Assembly: GCA_964006375.1 (NCBI GenBank)
Contig: OZ023267.1
Coordinates: forward strand, 88,636,906 to 88,700,905
DNA: 64,000 bases
Reading direction: 5' to 3'
From: Tillus elongatus
Taxonomy: Eukaryota > Arthropoda > Insecta > Coleoptera > Cleridae
Every line of letters begins with the position of its first letter. The stretch's first letter is position 1. Both the position numbers and the translations under genes were made by a program. Under the pieces are notes generated by a model. It searched no databases. It was not told the origin of the DNA and was given only the letters and a program-made list of their open reading frames with translations. Shown piece by piece: positions 1 through 13,199 of the stretch.

Positions 1-840
1 TTGAGTACAGTTCCACTAATATTCTTTGATGTTTTGAATGTCAAGGTTGTCATTCCAATTGGCTTTAACTTGAACTCCTTATTGCCGTAGGACACTAGGG
101 TAACATCTGTTCTCTCTACATTTGTATTGGAGTCTACATACTGTAGGAGAAGCACACTTATTTCAGCTCCAGTGTCCAGCTTAACTACTACCTTCTTGCC
201 TTCAACTTCGATGGTTTTGGTCCACCTGGCTATACTATTGGATATATCATGTCCAACCTTTTCAATATAAATGTAGTTCGTTTCTCTTGACAATTCGTCT
301 TCACTTTCTTCTTTTACTTCATAATCATAAACATTTCTACATTGCATATTTGAAGATTGCATTTTAAAGCGACACACACTTGCAAAATTATTTCCTTTTC
401 CGCATTTGTGACAGGTTAGTCCAAATGCTTGACATGTATTCACTGAATGGTTTCGTCCACAATTTCTGCAACTAATGATTTGTTTTGCTTCTTCCGTAGT
501 TTTAGACTTTGAGTTTACCATTTTAGAGCTTTATTTTTTCTGCTTTGAAACAAGATTAATAGAGCACTGACCAGTATTGTTGTTTGCAGATTTCTGAATT
601 TCGACAATATTCTGCAGTTTTTTTCAAGTCAAGATTGGGTTCGTTCAACAACTTTTCTTGCAATTGTTTATTTGTTAGTCCAAATATTATGTGGTCTCTT
701 ATTATATTGGCAGTTTCATCTCCATATATTCACATTTTTCTGCAGCTACTTTCAGTTCTGTTAGCTAAATGATACATGTCAAAGGATTGACCTTCTTTCT
801 TACTGCTTTATGTGAAGAAGTTTGGGCAATCCTTAAGAAG
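1..840 (-). pseudogene. Ty3/gypsy-like gag-protease fragment, decayed
   Basis: Nucleocapsid and protease part of an LTR retrotransposon, running off the left edge. From an ATG at 521 the minus strand stays open to base 1 (173 codons). Residues 18-30 form a zinc knuckle (C-x2-C-x3-H-x4-C). Residues 37-50 form a second one in which the usual His is Asn. An aspartic-protease active site reading LDTGAEIS has its Asp near residue 116. Upstream, about 545-830, a gag-like stretch (IIRDHIIFGL, then a Leu/Lys-rich helix) is interrupted by stops, including one five codons before the ATG. The knuckle-knuckle-protease order is typical of Mag/K02A2.6-like gypsy families. I infer an old, non-functional copy. 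It is unrelated in sequence to the gypsy element at 30-39 kb. Confidence 0.8.
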
Positions 841-842
841 TA

Positions 843-1063
843 GACGGGTCCTGTCAAACCACAGTGAACTCGCAGCGCTCGCATAGTGCGCAGCGTTGCC
901 AGCTTGTACTTTCTACCCTATCGCCAGGAAAATAATAAATAATAGAATGTGTCATTCATCTGAATGATAGCATTCAGCAGAGCCAATTTATATACCTAAT
1001 CTATTGGTATGTAAATGATTTAAGTGTGTCAACTTAACAGACGGCGACTATATGGATCTATTG
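843..1063. repeat. Dispersed repeat, inverted copy of 39643-39863
   Basis: About 220 bp that reappears as reverse complement beside the right LTR at 39643-39863, including the shared stretches ccaatttatatacctaatct and gcgcagcgttgcc. It has no coding potential. It is probably a fragment of an interspersed element; family unknown. Confidence 0.7.
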
Positions 1064-1064
1064 T

Positions 1065-2109
1065 ACATTTAAAAATGTATTGTTTCCGAAGAAGTACACC
1101 AAACATTATGAAACATTGTCAAGTCAATAAAAATGCCATGCTGTATTTACGTAACTGAGTGAAAAAATGTAGCGCAATCGGTTGTACCGAAAGTTGACAC
1201 TAACTTATTTTTTTAAATGGGAGTGATACATCTTTTTGTCATTTTCCAATAGATCGGGCGATTCTACATCAGAATCATGTGTCATACACCTGCTATCCTT
1301 CAACGCGTTCACAAAAAACGACGGGACCCGTGTACTTTAGTAGGTGACTATATGGCGCATTTAGTGCTTTATGGTGTCGAAACGACTTAACAGAAAATTA
1401 TGAAAGCAAGCTATCTAAATAAACACGCCAGGCTCTCTTCACGTAAGTGAATGAAAAAAAACTGTAGCGCAACCGGTTGTACCGAAAGTTGAGTGTAACT
1501 TTATTTTTTTAATGGCAATGTTAATTTTTTTGTCATTTTTGAACAGATCGGGCAATTCTACACCAGAATCATGTATTATAAACCCGCTATCCTTCAGGAC
1601 ATGTAGAAAAAGGGACGGGACCCGTGTACTTTAGTAGGTGTGTATACGGCGCATTTAGTACTTTATTGTGTCGAAACGAGTTAACAGAAAATTATGAAAG
1701 CAAGCTATCTTAATAAACACGCCAGGCTCTATTCAAGTAAGTGAATGAAAAAAATGTTGCGCAACGGATTGTACCGAAAGTTGACAGTAACTTTATGTTC
1801 CTTAATGGCAGTGATAAATTTTTTTGACCTTTTAGAATAGACCGGGAGATTCTACACCAGAATCATGTATCATACACCCGCTATCCTTCAAGACATATAG
1901 AGAAATGGAAGAGACGAGTGCACTTTACTAGGTGGGTATACCGCGCATTTAAAGGTTTATTGTGTCGAAAGGAGTTAACAGAAAATTATGAAATCAAGTT
2001 GTGTTAATAAACACGCGCTCTATTTACTTGAATGAACGAAAAAATGTACCGTAACCAGTTGTGCCGGAAATTGACTGTAACTTTTTTTTTTATCGCAGTG
2101 AGAATTTTT

Positions 2110-2130
<21 letters not shown>
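1065..2130 (+). repeat. Satellite array, period about 291-295 bp (array 1)
   Basis: The anchor ggttgtaccgaaagttgac or a close variant recurs at about 1180, 1475, 1766 and 2057, a step of 291-295 bp. Each unit also contains tcgggc(a/g)attctacaccagaa, gctatccttca and a gggacccgtgtacttta motif. The first partial unit (1065-1175) is the most diverged. The same family forms the array at 25866-27790 in the opposite orientation, and it is copied by the tandem duplication at 5900-6560. Confidence 0.9.
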
Positions 2131-2572
<442 letters not shown>

Positions 2573-3181
2573 GCTGTCCCACGTAAGGCGTGCATAAGAA
2601 GTTTTCGAATTAATATTGGGATTTGGAATCTGAAAATATGCAACTGGATGTATCACTTCCGGTTGTACCGGAAGTTGTCAACAATTTTCTTAATTTTAAT
2701 AGAACACCCTATGTATTATTGCATATTCGGAATGAGCATGCAATTCTGGGGAAAATGGTATGCCACTTGCCCATACTGGTGTCAGCCGTTCTCATGATAT
2801 TCGATTTTCTATTGTTTTTACGTCATCAAGTTGCAAATATTTGAAATGGCAATTCTCAAGCATCAAGTATGTCATGGTTTTGAAAGTTTGCGCAACTATA
2901 GTCCTTGTGGTCAGAGTTCTTATCATCGCGAAAAAAATTACAAAAATGATACAGGGTGTTGTTTAACGAAGTTCAAATATCGATGATTTCAAACACGAAA
3001 AATGATTTATTTTCAAACCGAACACCCTGTATATTATCATCGCATATCCTTCAGAATGATATTCTGCTTCGATCTGATCAGCATTCCCTATACCTATCTC
3101 GGACGATTCCCGAGTTATGATGGGAAATATGTGAATTTGGTATTATCCGAGATAATACTACTTTTTTGTTTTCTATGTATT

Positions 3182-3274
<93 letters not shown>
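3182..3274. repeat. (AAT)n microsatellite
   Basis: About 93 bp of TAA/AAT repeat inside the mariner. It produces spurious poly-Asn and poly-Tyr reading frames. The duplicated copy at 7604-7683 is shorter. Confidence 0.97.
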
Positions 3275-3492
3275 CACAATAATAAGAATAATAATGATAA
3301 TAAAAATAACTCGTAACTATACAACGGTATCGGGGGATGTTAATAGATACCACTAGTAAGCTTTGGGTATAGGGCAAAGAGAACCCAGAATTTTTCATGT
3401 AGGTATTCCATTCATATTCTGGACGAGAAGAATGAAAACTTGTATTAGGTTTTATAGTATGTAAACTATAATGACGTGTGTTTGTGCGTGTC

Positions 3493-3493
<1 letters not shown>

Positions 3494-3533
<40 letters not shown>
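3494..3533. repeat. (GT)n microsatellite
   Basis: About 40 bp of GT repeat. The duplicated copy at 7904-7927 is about 24 bp. Confidence 0.95.
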
Positions 3534-3536
<3 letters not shown>

Positions 3537-3805
3537 AAACTGTGGGGCTTTAATGTCGCTCTTTAGATGAATTGGATAACTTTCAAGAAGTATTTTTTCC
3601 TTTCCGATTCGATTTGAAAAATGATTACATCGCCTACTCAATCCAACATAGTGAGGGATGTTTATGAATTGCCCTGAAACTGAATTACTACAAATGAAAA
3701 CAAGTTATAGAACGATCTGTTAATGCGAAAATATATCAGTGAGTTTAAATACAGAAAATAATCAACGAAACAGTGAATGAATTAATAAAAAAAATCGTAT
3801 GAGTT

Positions 3806-4640
3806 TTAATACAAAATGTGCTCTATATGACTACCATTGACTTCAAGACACTTCAATAATCTTCTTTGCAATCCAGAATTAGTGGCCTTTCGGATCATTT
3901 CTGGAGTGAGATCAAAAGCTTGTCTCACTTTATCCTCCAGTTCTTCTCGGGAGTTTATTTCGCTGGAATAACTTCATTTTTAATATGACCTCATAAGAAG
4001 AAGTCAGGGCGAGTCAGGTATTGTGACCTTGCAGGCCAAAGCCATAGACCGCCGGGTCCAATCCAACGATCCTCGAACATTCTTGTCAACTCCTGGTGTA
4101 CAGCTGCTGTAGAATGTGCCGGAGCGCCATCTAACTGGTAGAATTCTGCATCAGGCAAACCAGTCAAGATACCAGCAACAATTTACGAAGTATTCTAAGA
4201 TAACTTTCTGAAGTCAATATTTCCTCGTAGATATGTAAAAAAACTCTTCCATTTCCAACAACAGCAAAAACATTGAAACTGAATTTATATTGGAAATGCG
4301 CTTCACGCATAAAGTGAAAATTTTCATCCCCAGAAATGACATAGCTTCCGATTGATGATACCTTTGCTTGTGAATTTTGATTCATCCGTCCATAAAATCC
4401 TATACCGTACCACAAAATGCAACCCTTCTAATGTAGTCACTCTCCCGTAATCCATGCACTGTCCTTTGGGCATATGCATGCCATCCATACTTCGAAAGAA
4501 TTCTTCGAATTGATGATCAAGTTGTTCCTAAATATTCTACTGCCTGCCTGATGGAAGCATGTGGATAGGCTATGAAATAACCCAACACATTGATTTTATT
4601 TGTTTCATTGCCGGTTATGATACTTGAACGATTTCTGTTT
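3806..4640 (-). pseudogene. Mariner DD41D transposase remnant (unit 1)
   Basis: Same broken transposase as at 8201-9227, but the first ~200 codons are affected by a 265-bp deletion (junction near 4640). Still visible are the first catalytic block (WTDESKF, near 4375), the LDGAPAH block (near 4115) and the C-terminal GSHIEHI tail at 3808-3835. These lie in different frames. It cannot encode an active protein. Confidence 0.8.
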
Positions 4641-5052
4641 CTCTTTGACATAAGTTTTCATATTATGTCCAAAGCCTACTGTCCGACTAGGGAGATTCAC
4701 AATTTTGTAGTATATTCCTGTTTTATTCATAGTCCTTCTTATAACTCAGAAATAATTCAAGATAGGTATAGGGAATTCGGATACAGATCGAAGCAGAATA
4801 TAAGTCTGAAAGATATGCATTGAAAGTATACAGCATGTTCCATTTGGAAAAAAAATACTTGTGTTTGAAATCATCGATATTTGAACTTCGATAAACAACA
4901 ACCTCTATCATTTTTGTAATTTTTTTCACAATGGGAAGAATTCTGACGACTAGGACTATAGTTGCGCTAAGTTTCAGAAGCAATAGTATATAGGGTGTTC
5001 CATTAAAATTAAGAAAGTTGTTGGCAACTTCCGGTACAACTGGAAGTGATAC

Positions 5053-5899
5053 AGTCGGGGCCGGTGAAGTCCCAACGGACGTTTCCGGTTCTGGTGTATG
5101 AGTCGGTTTCCCTTATAAGCAAAAATGATGATGGCTCCTCCTTGTACAAAATATTCCGGAGGAAAAATACCCCTCCATTCGGATCCCTGGGAGAGGGGTG
5201 CACAGGGGGCGCCAACATCAAGATTTAACATATCCTTTTAGAATATATGTGGCCTAAATTCTAACCTGAACTCCGTCCACCATTTCCTCCAGGCTAACAG
5301 GCCCCAACTCCTCGTTCTCACCGAAACCCAAATCAGTGCCAAAACAGCCACTAATCACCTTAATTTCCCGGGGTATGAGCTCTCTACTTTCTTTAGATTG
5401 CATGGAGGCGTGTGCGCATACATCCGTAGCAATCTACTCTGCACCAGACTCCCCAATTTAGAAGCTGGAAGAAAAGACATACTATGGATAAAACTATCTC
5501 TCAGGTCTGCAACTAAATTCATCTGTTGCATTTACCGGTCACCTTCTGTCAACAACTTTGTCCAGCTCTTTGACTACCTTTCTGAAAAAACCGACTATCT
5601 GATTTCTGAATATCCTTCCTCCGAGGTCACTTTTCTTGGTGACTTCAATGTCCATAATAAGGAATGGCTAGGATCTTCAAAAACCGATCCACAAGGGAGA
5701 GCAACGGAGGCCTTTGCAGTCAGCAATTCTTTAGCCAATATGGTTCAGCAACCTACTTACTTTCCTCGTATCCCAACACACAGCTCAAATCCCTTGGATC
5801 TCCTTCTTACTACACAACCTGAATGCTATAAGATATCAGTCACCGCCCCCCTTGGTCGCTCAGACCACGGCATGGTCACAGCTTCCTGCGCAATGCAAC
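5053..5899 (+). mobile_element. Jockey/CR1-like LINE, copy 1 (5' part only)
   Basis: Begins right after gtgatac (5046-5052), which is also the target duplication seen beyond the full copy at 12529-12535. It encodes the apurinic-type endonuclease domain. The open part at 5398-5919 contains LGDFNVHNKEWLGS (metal-binding Asp/Asn) and GRSDHG (catalytic Asp-His). A TAG near 5235 interrupts the upstream frame where the copy at 46-47 kb has Ser. Cut at 5899 by the tandem-duplication junction, so the RT is missing here. Confidence 0.9.
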
Positions 5900-6559
5900 C
5901 CGGTTGTACCGAAAGTTGAGTGTAACTTTATTTTTTTAATGGCAATGTTAATTTTTTTGTCATTTTTGAACAGATCGGGCAATTCTACACCAGAATCATG
6001 TATTATAAACCCGCTATCCTTCAGGACATGTAGAAAAAGGGACGGGACCCGTGTACTTTAGTAGGTGTGTATACGGCGCATTTAGTACTTTATTGTGTCG
6101 AAACGAGTTAACAGAAAATTATGAAAGCAAGCTATCTTAATAAACACGCCAGGCTCTATTCAAGTAAGTGAATGAAAAAAATGTTGCGCAACGGATTGTA
6201 CCGAAAGTTGACAGTAACTTTATGTTCCTTAATGGCAGTGATAAATTTTTTTGACCTTTTAGAATAGACCGGGAGATTCTACACCAGAATCATGTATCAT
6301 ACACCCGCTATCCTTCAAGACATATAGAGAAATGGAAGAGACGAGTGCACTTTACTAGGTGGGTATACCGCGCATTTAAAGGTTTATTGTGTCGAAAGGA
6401 GTTAACAGAAAATTATGAAATCAAGTTGTGTTAATAAACACGCGCTCTATTTACTTGAATGAACGAAAAAATGTACCGTAACCAGTTGTGCCGGAAATTG
6501 ACTGTAACTTTTTTTTTATCGCAGTGAGAATTTTTTTGTCATTTTCGTGTACACGTAGG

Positions 6560-6560
<1 letters not shown>
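5900..6560 (+). repeat. Satellite (291-bp family), duplicated copy
   Basis: Duplicate of 1473-2130, with anchors near 5902, 6193 and 6484. Confidence 0.9.
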
Positions 6561-6994
<434 letters not shown>

Positions 6995-7603
6995 GCTGTC
7001 CCACGTAAGGCGTGCATAAGAAGTTTTCGAATTAATATTGGGATTTGGAATCTGAAAATATGCAACTGGATGTATCACTTCCGGTTGTACCGGAAGTTGT
7101 CAACAATTTTCTTAATTTTAATAGAACACCCTATGTATTATTGCATATTCGGAATGAGCATGCAATTCTGGGGAAAATGGTATGCCACTTGCCCATACTG
7201 GTGTCAGCCGTTCTCATGATATTCGATTTTCTATTGTTTTTACGTCATCAAGTTGCAAATATTTGAAATGGCAATTCTCAAGCATCAAGTATGTCATGGT
7301 TTTGAAAGTTTGCGCAACTATAGTCCTTGTGGTCAGAGTTCTTATCATCGCGAAAAAAATTACAAAAATGATACAGGGTGTTGTTTAACGAAGTTCAAAT
7401 ATCGATGATTTCAAACACGAAAAATTATTTATTTTCAAACCGAACACCCTGTATATTATCATCGCATATCCTTCAGAATGATATTCTGCTTCGATCTGAT
7501 CAGCATTCCCTATACCTATCTCGGACGATTCCCGAGTTATGATGGGAAATATGTGAATTTGGTATTATCCGAGATAATACTACTTTTTTGTTTTCTATGT
7601 ATT

Positions 7604-7683
<80 letters not shown>
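7604..7683. repeat. (AAT)n microsatellite, duplicated copy
   Basis: Shorter allele of the tract at 3182-3274. Confidence 0.97.
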
Positions 7684-7684
<1 letters not shown>

Positions 7685-7903
7685 CACAATAATAAGAATA
7701 ATAATGATAATAAAAATAACTCGTAACTATACAACGGTATCGGGGGATGTTAATAGATACCACTAGTAAGCTTTGGGTATAGGGCAAAGAGAACCCAGAA
7801 TTTTTCATGTAGGTATTCCATTCATATTCTGGACGAGAAGAATGAAAACTTGTATTAGGTTTTATAGTATGTAAACTATAATGACGTGTGTTTGTGCGTG
7901 TCG

Positions 7904-7927
7904 GTGTGTGTGTGTGTGTGTGTGTGT
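7904..7927. repeat. (GT)n microsatellite, duplicated copy
   Basis: Shorter allele of the tract at 3494-3533. Confidence 0.95.
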
Positions 7928-8200
7928 TTTAAACTGTGGGGCTTTAATGTCGCTCTTTAGATGAATTGGATAACTTTCAAGAAGTATTTTTTCCATTCCG
8001 ATTCGATTTGAAAAATGATTACATCGCCTACTCAATCCAACATAGTGAGGGATGTTTATGAATTGCCTTGAAACTGAATTACTACAAATGAAAACAAGTT
8101 ATAGAACGATCTGTTAATGCGAAAATATATCAGTGAGTTTAAATACAGAAAATAATCAACGAAACAGTGAATGAATTAATAAAAAAAAATCGTATGAGTT

Positions 8201-9227
8201 TTAATACAAAATGTGCTCTATATGACTACCATTGACTTCAAGACACTTCAATAATCTTCTTTGCAATCCAGAATTAGTGGCCTTTCGGATCATTTCTGGA
8301 GTGAGATCAAAAGCTTGTCTCACTTTATCCTCCAGTTCTTCTCGGGAGTTTATTTCGCTGGAATAACTTCATTTTTAATATGACCCCATAAGAAGAGGTC
8401 AGGGCGAGTCAGGTATTGTGACCTTGCAGGCCAAAGCCATAGACCGCCGGGTCCAATCCAACGATCCTCGAACATTCTTGTCAACTCCTGGTGTACAGCT
8501 GCTGTAGAATGTGCCGGAGCGCCATCTAACTGGTAGAATTCTGCATCAGGCAAACCAGTCAAGATACCAGCAACAATTTACGAAGTATTCTAAGATAACT
8601 TTCTGAAGTCAATATTTCCTCGTAGATATGTAAAAAAACTCTTCCATTTCCAACAACAGCAAAAACATTGAAACTGAATTTATATTGGAAATGCGCTTCA
8701 CGCATAAAGTGAAAATTTTCATCCCCAGAAATGACATAGCTTCCGATTGATGATACCTTTGCTTGTGAATTTTGATTCATCCGTCCATAAAATCCTATAC
8801 CGTACCACAAAATGCAACCCTTCTAATGTAGTCACTCTCCCGTAATCCATGCACTGTCCTTTGGGCATATGCATGCCATCCATACTTCGAAAGAATTCTT
8901 CGAATTGATGATCAAGTTGTTCCTAAATATTCTACTGCCTGCCTGATGGAAGCATGTGGATAGGCTATGAAATAACCCAACACATTGATTTTATTTGTTT
9001 CATTGCCGGTTATGATACTTGAACGATTTCTGTTTAAATTACCATTCCTGTTATTCCGAAAATTTGACTCGATTCTGGAGAACTTTGTCCTATTCATAGG
9101 TGGTAAATATGGAAATCTATTATGGAACAAGCGACACGTTCAAACTCACGATTCTCCTGCATTCTCCGTGAATGTAAAATAAATTTAGAATCTTGTCAAC
9201 AGAATATTCTTCAACAATATTTTCCAT
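8201..9227 (-). pseudogene. Mariner DD41D transposase, multiply frameshifted (family 1)
   Basis: Tc1/mariner transposase read on the minus strand. The N-terminal part (MENIVEEYSVDKILNLFYIH..GEC) matches the helix-turn-helix (DUF4817-like) region of the copy at 22-24 kb. Next come a Ser/Arg/Asn-rich linker, the first catalytic Asp in ILWTDESKF, a frameshift, and the second Asp in LDGAPAH. 41 residues later comes an Asp (RPD in LTRPDLFLW). The protein ends in GSHIEHI and a stop at 8201. The TDES, EAHFQYKF and LDGAPAH blocks lie in separate frames and further stops follow GHIKNEV, so the copy is dead. The family assignment is firm; activity is excluded in this copy. Confidence 0.85.
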
Positions 9228-10057
9228 TGTGTACGTCACAATACTTTTAAAGAAATAGATCACTCTACTGCGATGACAACTTACGAGACTAATAATACAT
9301 CTCTTTGACATAAGTTTTCATATTATGTCCAAAGCCTACTGTCCGACTAGGGAGATTCACAATTTTGTAGTATATTCCTGTTTTATTCATAGTCCTTCTT
9401 ATAACTCAGAAATAATTCAAGATAGGTATAGGGAATTCGGATACAGATCGAAGCAGAATATAAGTCTGAAAGATATGCATTGAAAGTATACAGGATGTTC
9501 CATTTGGAAAAAAAATACTTGTGTTTGAAATCATCGATATTTGAACTTCGATAAACAACAACCTCTATCATTTTTGTAATTTTTTTCACAATGGGAAGAA
9601 TTCTGACGACTAGGACTATAGTTGCGCTAAGTTTCAGAAGCAATAGTATATAGGGTGTTCCATTAAAATTAAGAAAGTTGTTGGCAACTTCCGGTACAAC
9701 TGGAAGTGATACAGTCGGGGCCGGTGAAGTCCCAACGGACGTTTACGGTTCTGGTGTATGAGTCGGTTTCCCTTATAAGCAAAAATGATGATGGCTCCTC
9801 CTTGTACAAAATATTCCGGAGGAAAAATACCCCTCCATTCGGATTCCTGGGAGAGGGGTGCACAGGGGGCGCCAACATCAAGATTTAACATATCCTTTTA
9901 GAATATATGTGGCCTAAATTCTAACCTGAACTCCGTCCACCATTTCCTCCAGGCTAACAGGCCCCAACTCCTCGTTCTCACCGAAACCCAAATCAGTGCC
10001 AAAACAGCCACTAATCACCTTAATTTCCCGGGGTATGAGCTCTCTACTTTCTTTAGA

Positions 10058-10864
10058 TTGCATGGAGGCGTGTGCGCATACATCCGTAGCAATCTACTCT
10101 GCACCAGACTCCCCAATTTAGAAGCTGGAAGAAAAGACATACTATGGATAAAACTATCTCTCAGGTCTGCAACTAAATTCATCTGTTGCATTTACCGGTC
10201 ACCTTCTGTCAACAACTTTGTCCAGCTCTTTGACTACCTTTCTGAAAAAACCGACTATCTGATTTCTGAATATCCTTCCTCCGAGGTCACTTTTCTTGGT
10301 GACTTCAATGTCCATAATAAGGAATGGCTAGGATCTTCAAAAACCGATCCACAAGGGAGAGCAACGGAGGCCTTTGCAGTCAGCAATTCTTTAGCCAATA
10401 TGGTTCAGCAACCTACTTACTTTCCTCGTATCCCAACACACAGCTCAAATCCCTTGGATCTCCTTCTTACTACACAACCTGAATGCTATAAGATATCAGT
10501 CACCGCCCCCCTTGGTCGCTCAGACCACGGCATGGTCACAGCTTCCTGCGCAATGCAACCCGAGGTCACACAGTTATCACACCCACATATCGTTTGGCAC
10601 TACAACTCCGCAAACTGGGACGAAATGCGGGATTACTTTTCCTCATTTCCATGGGCGCCTGTCTGCTTCTCTCATCCTGACCCCTCTGATATCTCACAAA
10701 ACGTCACCGAAATTATCCAAGCTGCATGGAATTATTTATCCCACGTACACAGAAAACCTCTTCAGCCACTCAAAAGCCCTGGTGCTCTAAATCATGTGAC
10801 AAGGCCAGACTTGAAAAGGTCAAAGCTCACAAAACGCTACTACACAATCCCAGTCAAGAACTAA
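10058..10864 (+). pseudogene. LINE endonuclease domain (copy 2)
   Basis: 268 codons open, covering most of an apurinic/apyrimidinic-type endonuclease that nicks target DNA to prime reverse transcription. Visible motifs: GGVCAYIRSN, CIYRSP, LGDFNVHNKEWLGS and GRSDHGMV. The frame continues upstream but meets a TAG near 9899, between ISF and NICGLNSN, so the N-terminal catalytic Asn/Glu blocks are separated. The last ~90 residues are the linker towards the RT, ending at the internal deletion. Confidence 0.9.
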
Positions 10865-10877
10865 AAAGGTACGAAAG

Positions 10878-12116
10878 ATGCTCTCTTCTCTTAATACCAG
10901 GAAAGCCTCTGGCCTTGACGAGATCCCAGCAATTGTTCTCAAAAAATGCGCACCAGAGCTTGCTCCTGTCCTGACTCGTCTGTTTCAGATATCTTATAAT
11001 AAAGGCATATTCCCTAGTAACTGGAAAACTGCTCGAGTACAACCCATCCCCAAGAGAGGATCCAAAGCGCTTACTAGCAACTACAGGCCTATTTATCTCC
11101 TTTCAGTCGTCTCTAAAGTAATGGAAAAGTATATAAACACCGAATTACTAAAATTTCTTGAAAAACACAGTCTAATCCACGACAGGCAGTACGGATTTCG
11201 TCAGCGCCGATCGAATGCCGACCTCCTTTCCTTTGTCACCCATTCTTGGAACAAGTCTATGGAACAACACGGTGAATCCCAGATTGTTGCTCTAGGCATA
11301 GCCAAAGCATTCGACCAGGTCTGGCACGCAACGCTGCTTAATAAACTTACGGCCTATGGCCTACCACCAAAACTTTGTACCTGGACAAAAAATTTCCTCT
11401 CCAACAGGACCATATCTGTTGTTGTGAATGGCCATTCCTCTAAACTGTATCCAATTAATGCAGGAGTTCCTCACTGTTCAGCTTTAGCCCCTACTTTGTT
11501 TCTTCTCCACATCAATGACCTCCTCTCTAGCACATCCAACCCAGTTCACAGCTACGCGGACGACAGCACCCTCCATTCAAATATACAATATTCTAAGCCT
11601 GTCTCTTTAGCCCAATTAGATGAGGATCGCAGACTCATGGAGGGTTCTGTCTCCGTGGATCTCCAAAAAATATTAGACTGGGGAAGTAGAAATCTTGTAC
11701 AATTCAACCCCACCAAAACTAAGTCTTGCGTTCTTTCTCACAAGAGATACACCAGCCCTAGACCCATCACAATGAACAACCAAGTTATTCAAAGTAATGA
11801 GTCCTTTTCTCTTGTTGGCATTTCTGTGGATCGAAATCTTAATTGGCACCAACATGTCGCATCAATTGCAGAAGCAGCTGCTAAGAAATTAGGTTTCCTC
11901 TTCCGGGCTCGCAAATACTTTTCACCAGCTAATCTCTATACATTATATACTTCACAAATAAGGCCAAACCTCGAATACTGCTCCCACATCTGAGGTGCCG
12001 CTGCCGCTTCTACACTTGCTATCCTGGACTCAATTCAAAAGAGAGCTATACGTCTCATCGGTGACACTACCCTCACCCAAAGGCTGCCATCCCTTGCCCA
12101 CCGATGTGTCGTTGGT

Positions 12117-12153
<37 letters not shown>

Positions 12154-12330
12154 TAGATATCTGAACGGGCACTGCTCAGAGGAGCTTTCCTCCATAGTTC
12201 CCCCACCTGCTGCCCCCAACAGATCTACCAGGGGAACAGAGCGAATGCACTCTTTTACTGTCCAGGTCACCAGACTTAGAACATCTCGTTATGCCCGCTC
12301 TTTTGTCCCGAGGACTTCCAAGTTGTAGAA
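10878..12330 (+). pseudogene. LINE reverse transcriptase (copy 2), catalytically altered
   Basis: 371 codons open (10878-11993), then a TGA replaces the Trp of SHIWG. Conserved blocks: SGLDEIPA, NWKTARVQPIPK, NYRPI..LL, QYGFRQRRS, KAFDQVWH and HSYADD (the YADD catalytic pair). The copy has LGIAKAFD where copy 3 reads LDISKAFD, so the motif-A catalytic Asp has become Gly. AGVPQGS has become AGVPHCS. After the stop the frame continues through SLAHRCVVGYLSL and a (CT)n-coded Ser-Leu run to RSFVPRTSKL. Not functional. Confidence 0.92.
12121..12150 (+). repeat. (TC)n tract inside LINE coding region
   Basis: About 15 TC units coding alternating Ser-Leu. The same position in copy 3 (30008-30034) has fewer units, so it belongs to the element and varies in length. 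Confidence 0.95.
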
Positions 12331-12610
12331 TTCCTTGCCGGCACATGTTTTTCCTTCTCCTCCGAACTTCCAAACCTTCAAGTCCAGAATTAACAAGCTG
12401 TCTCTTTCCTCCTTGTCAACACCCAACGGTACGATAGTATTTAGGCTGTCAGCCCTCGTGGTGTGTTGTTGAAATTAAAAAAAATATTTAAAAAGTCACC
12501 AAAATATTTTTGTTATAATGAGCGGATGGTGATACATCCAGTTGCAAATTTTCAAATTCGAAATCCCAGTACTAGTTCGAAAACTTCTAATGCACGCCTT
12601 ACGTGGGACA

Positions 12611-12652
12611 GTGTGTGTGTGTACGTGCGTGCGTGCGTGCGTGCGTGTATAT
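12611..12652. repeat. GT/GCGT tract at mariner edge
   Basis: gtgtgtgtgtacgtgcgtgc-type repeat leading to tatatatg. It is the right remainder of the microsatellite centre into which the mariner inserted. Confidence 0.85.
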
Positions 12653-12990
12653 ATGTACCACACCGATAACTACAAAAATAATGGACCGTTTTTTTTTTAT
12701 AAAATTTAGCAGGTACCTTTCTTTAGTGACTCGGATAAGTTCCTCACCCAGAAATGTCGGACTAACTTTCGGAAAAATGTTACCTTTCCTCTCGGAAACA
12801 TTATCTAAGAAAATAAGAAAGGTATTGTAACCAAATTTGGTAAGTAGGTTTATGTTATGAAGCGACACTGTACACTAAAATTTAGATCTCTACGTTCCAA
12901 TAAAAAAAATGACAATTTAAGAAAAAAAAAGTGTGCTGTCACATCATTTCTGCGAAAATTCATTACCATTAAGGACTTTCTGCGCCAAAC
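12645..12990 (+). repeat. Right half of (TA)n-centred dispersed repeat
   Basis: Starts accacaccgataactacaaa, followed by ataatggaccg, and ends near gaaaattcattaccattaag (12955), a diverged form of the family terminus. Its left half is at 6790-6891. A reverse-complement relative is at 25470-25865. Confidence 0.8.
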
Positions 12991-13199
12991 TTTTTTCTTT
13001 ATGGTACCCAGTATGCAGGTATGTGATAACATAACGTTGACAGTAAATTTATTTGTTAATGGCAGTGACGCTTTTTGCCATTTTCGAATAAATCAGGCAA
13101 TTCTGCACAAGACTCGTGTTAAACTGATAAGCAGTCAGAATTATTACTGTTCAGCTGTCTTTACTTATTGACGTGTACTGCCTGTTCAACTTCCTGTAA

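Larger units (their letters stand above)
9713..12528 (+). mobile_element. Jockey/CR1-like LINE, copy 2 (most complete RT)
   Basis: Flanked by the 7-bp duplication gtgatac (9706-9712 and 12529-12535), inserted in the right arm of the mariner. Order: short 5' part, endonuclease (to about 10860), reverse transcriptase (10878-11990), a C-terminal region with (TC)n, and a 3' end reading ggtgtgttgttgaaattaaa. About 330 bp between endonuclease and RT that are present in copy 3 (28691-29005) are deleted at 10859-10863. No ORF1 is present, so the copy is probably 5'-truncated. Confidence 0.92.

Noticed and set aside
3002..3641. Poly-Asn and poly-Tyr frames at 3.0-3.6 and 7.5-7.8 kb
   Set aside because: Produced by the (AAT)n tract within a transposon; length differs between duplicates.
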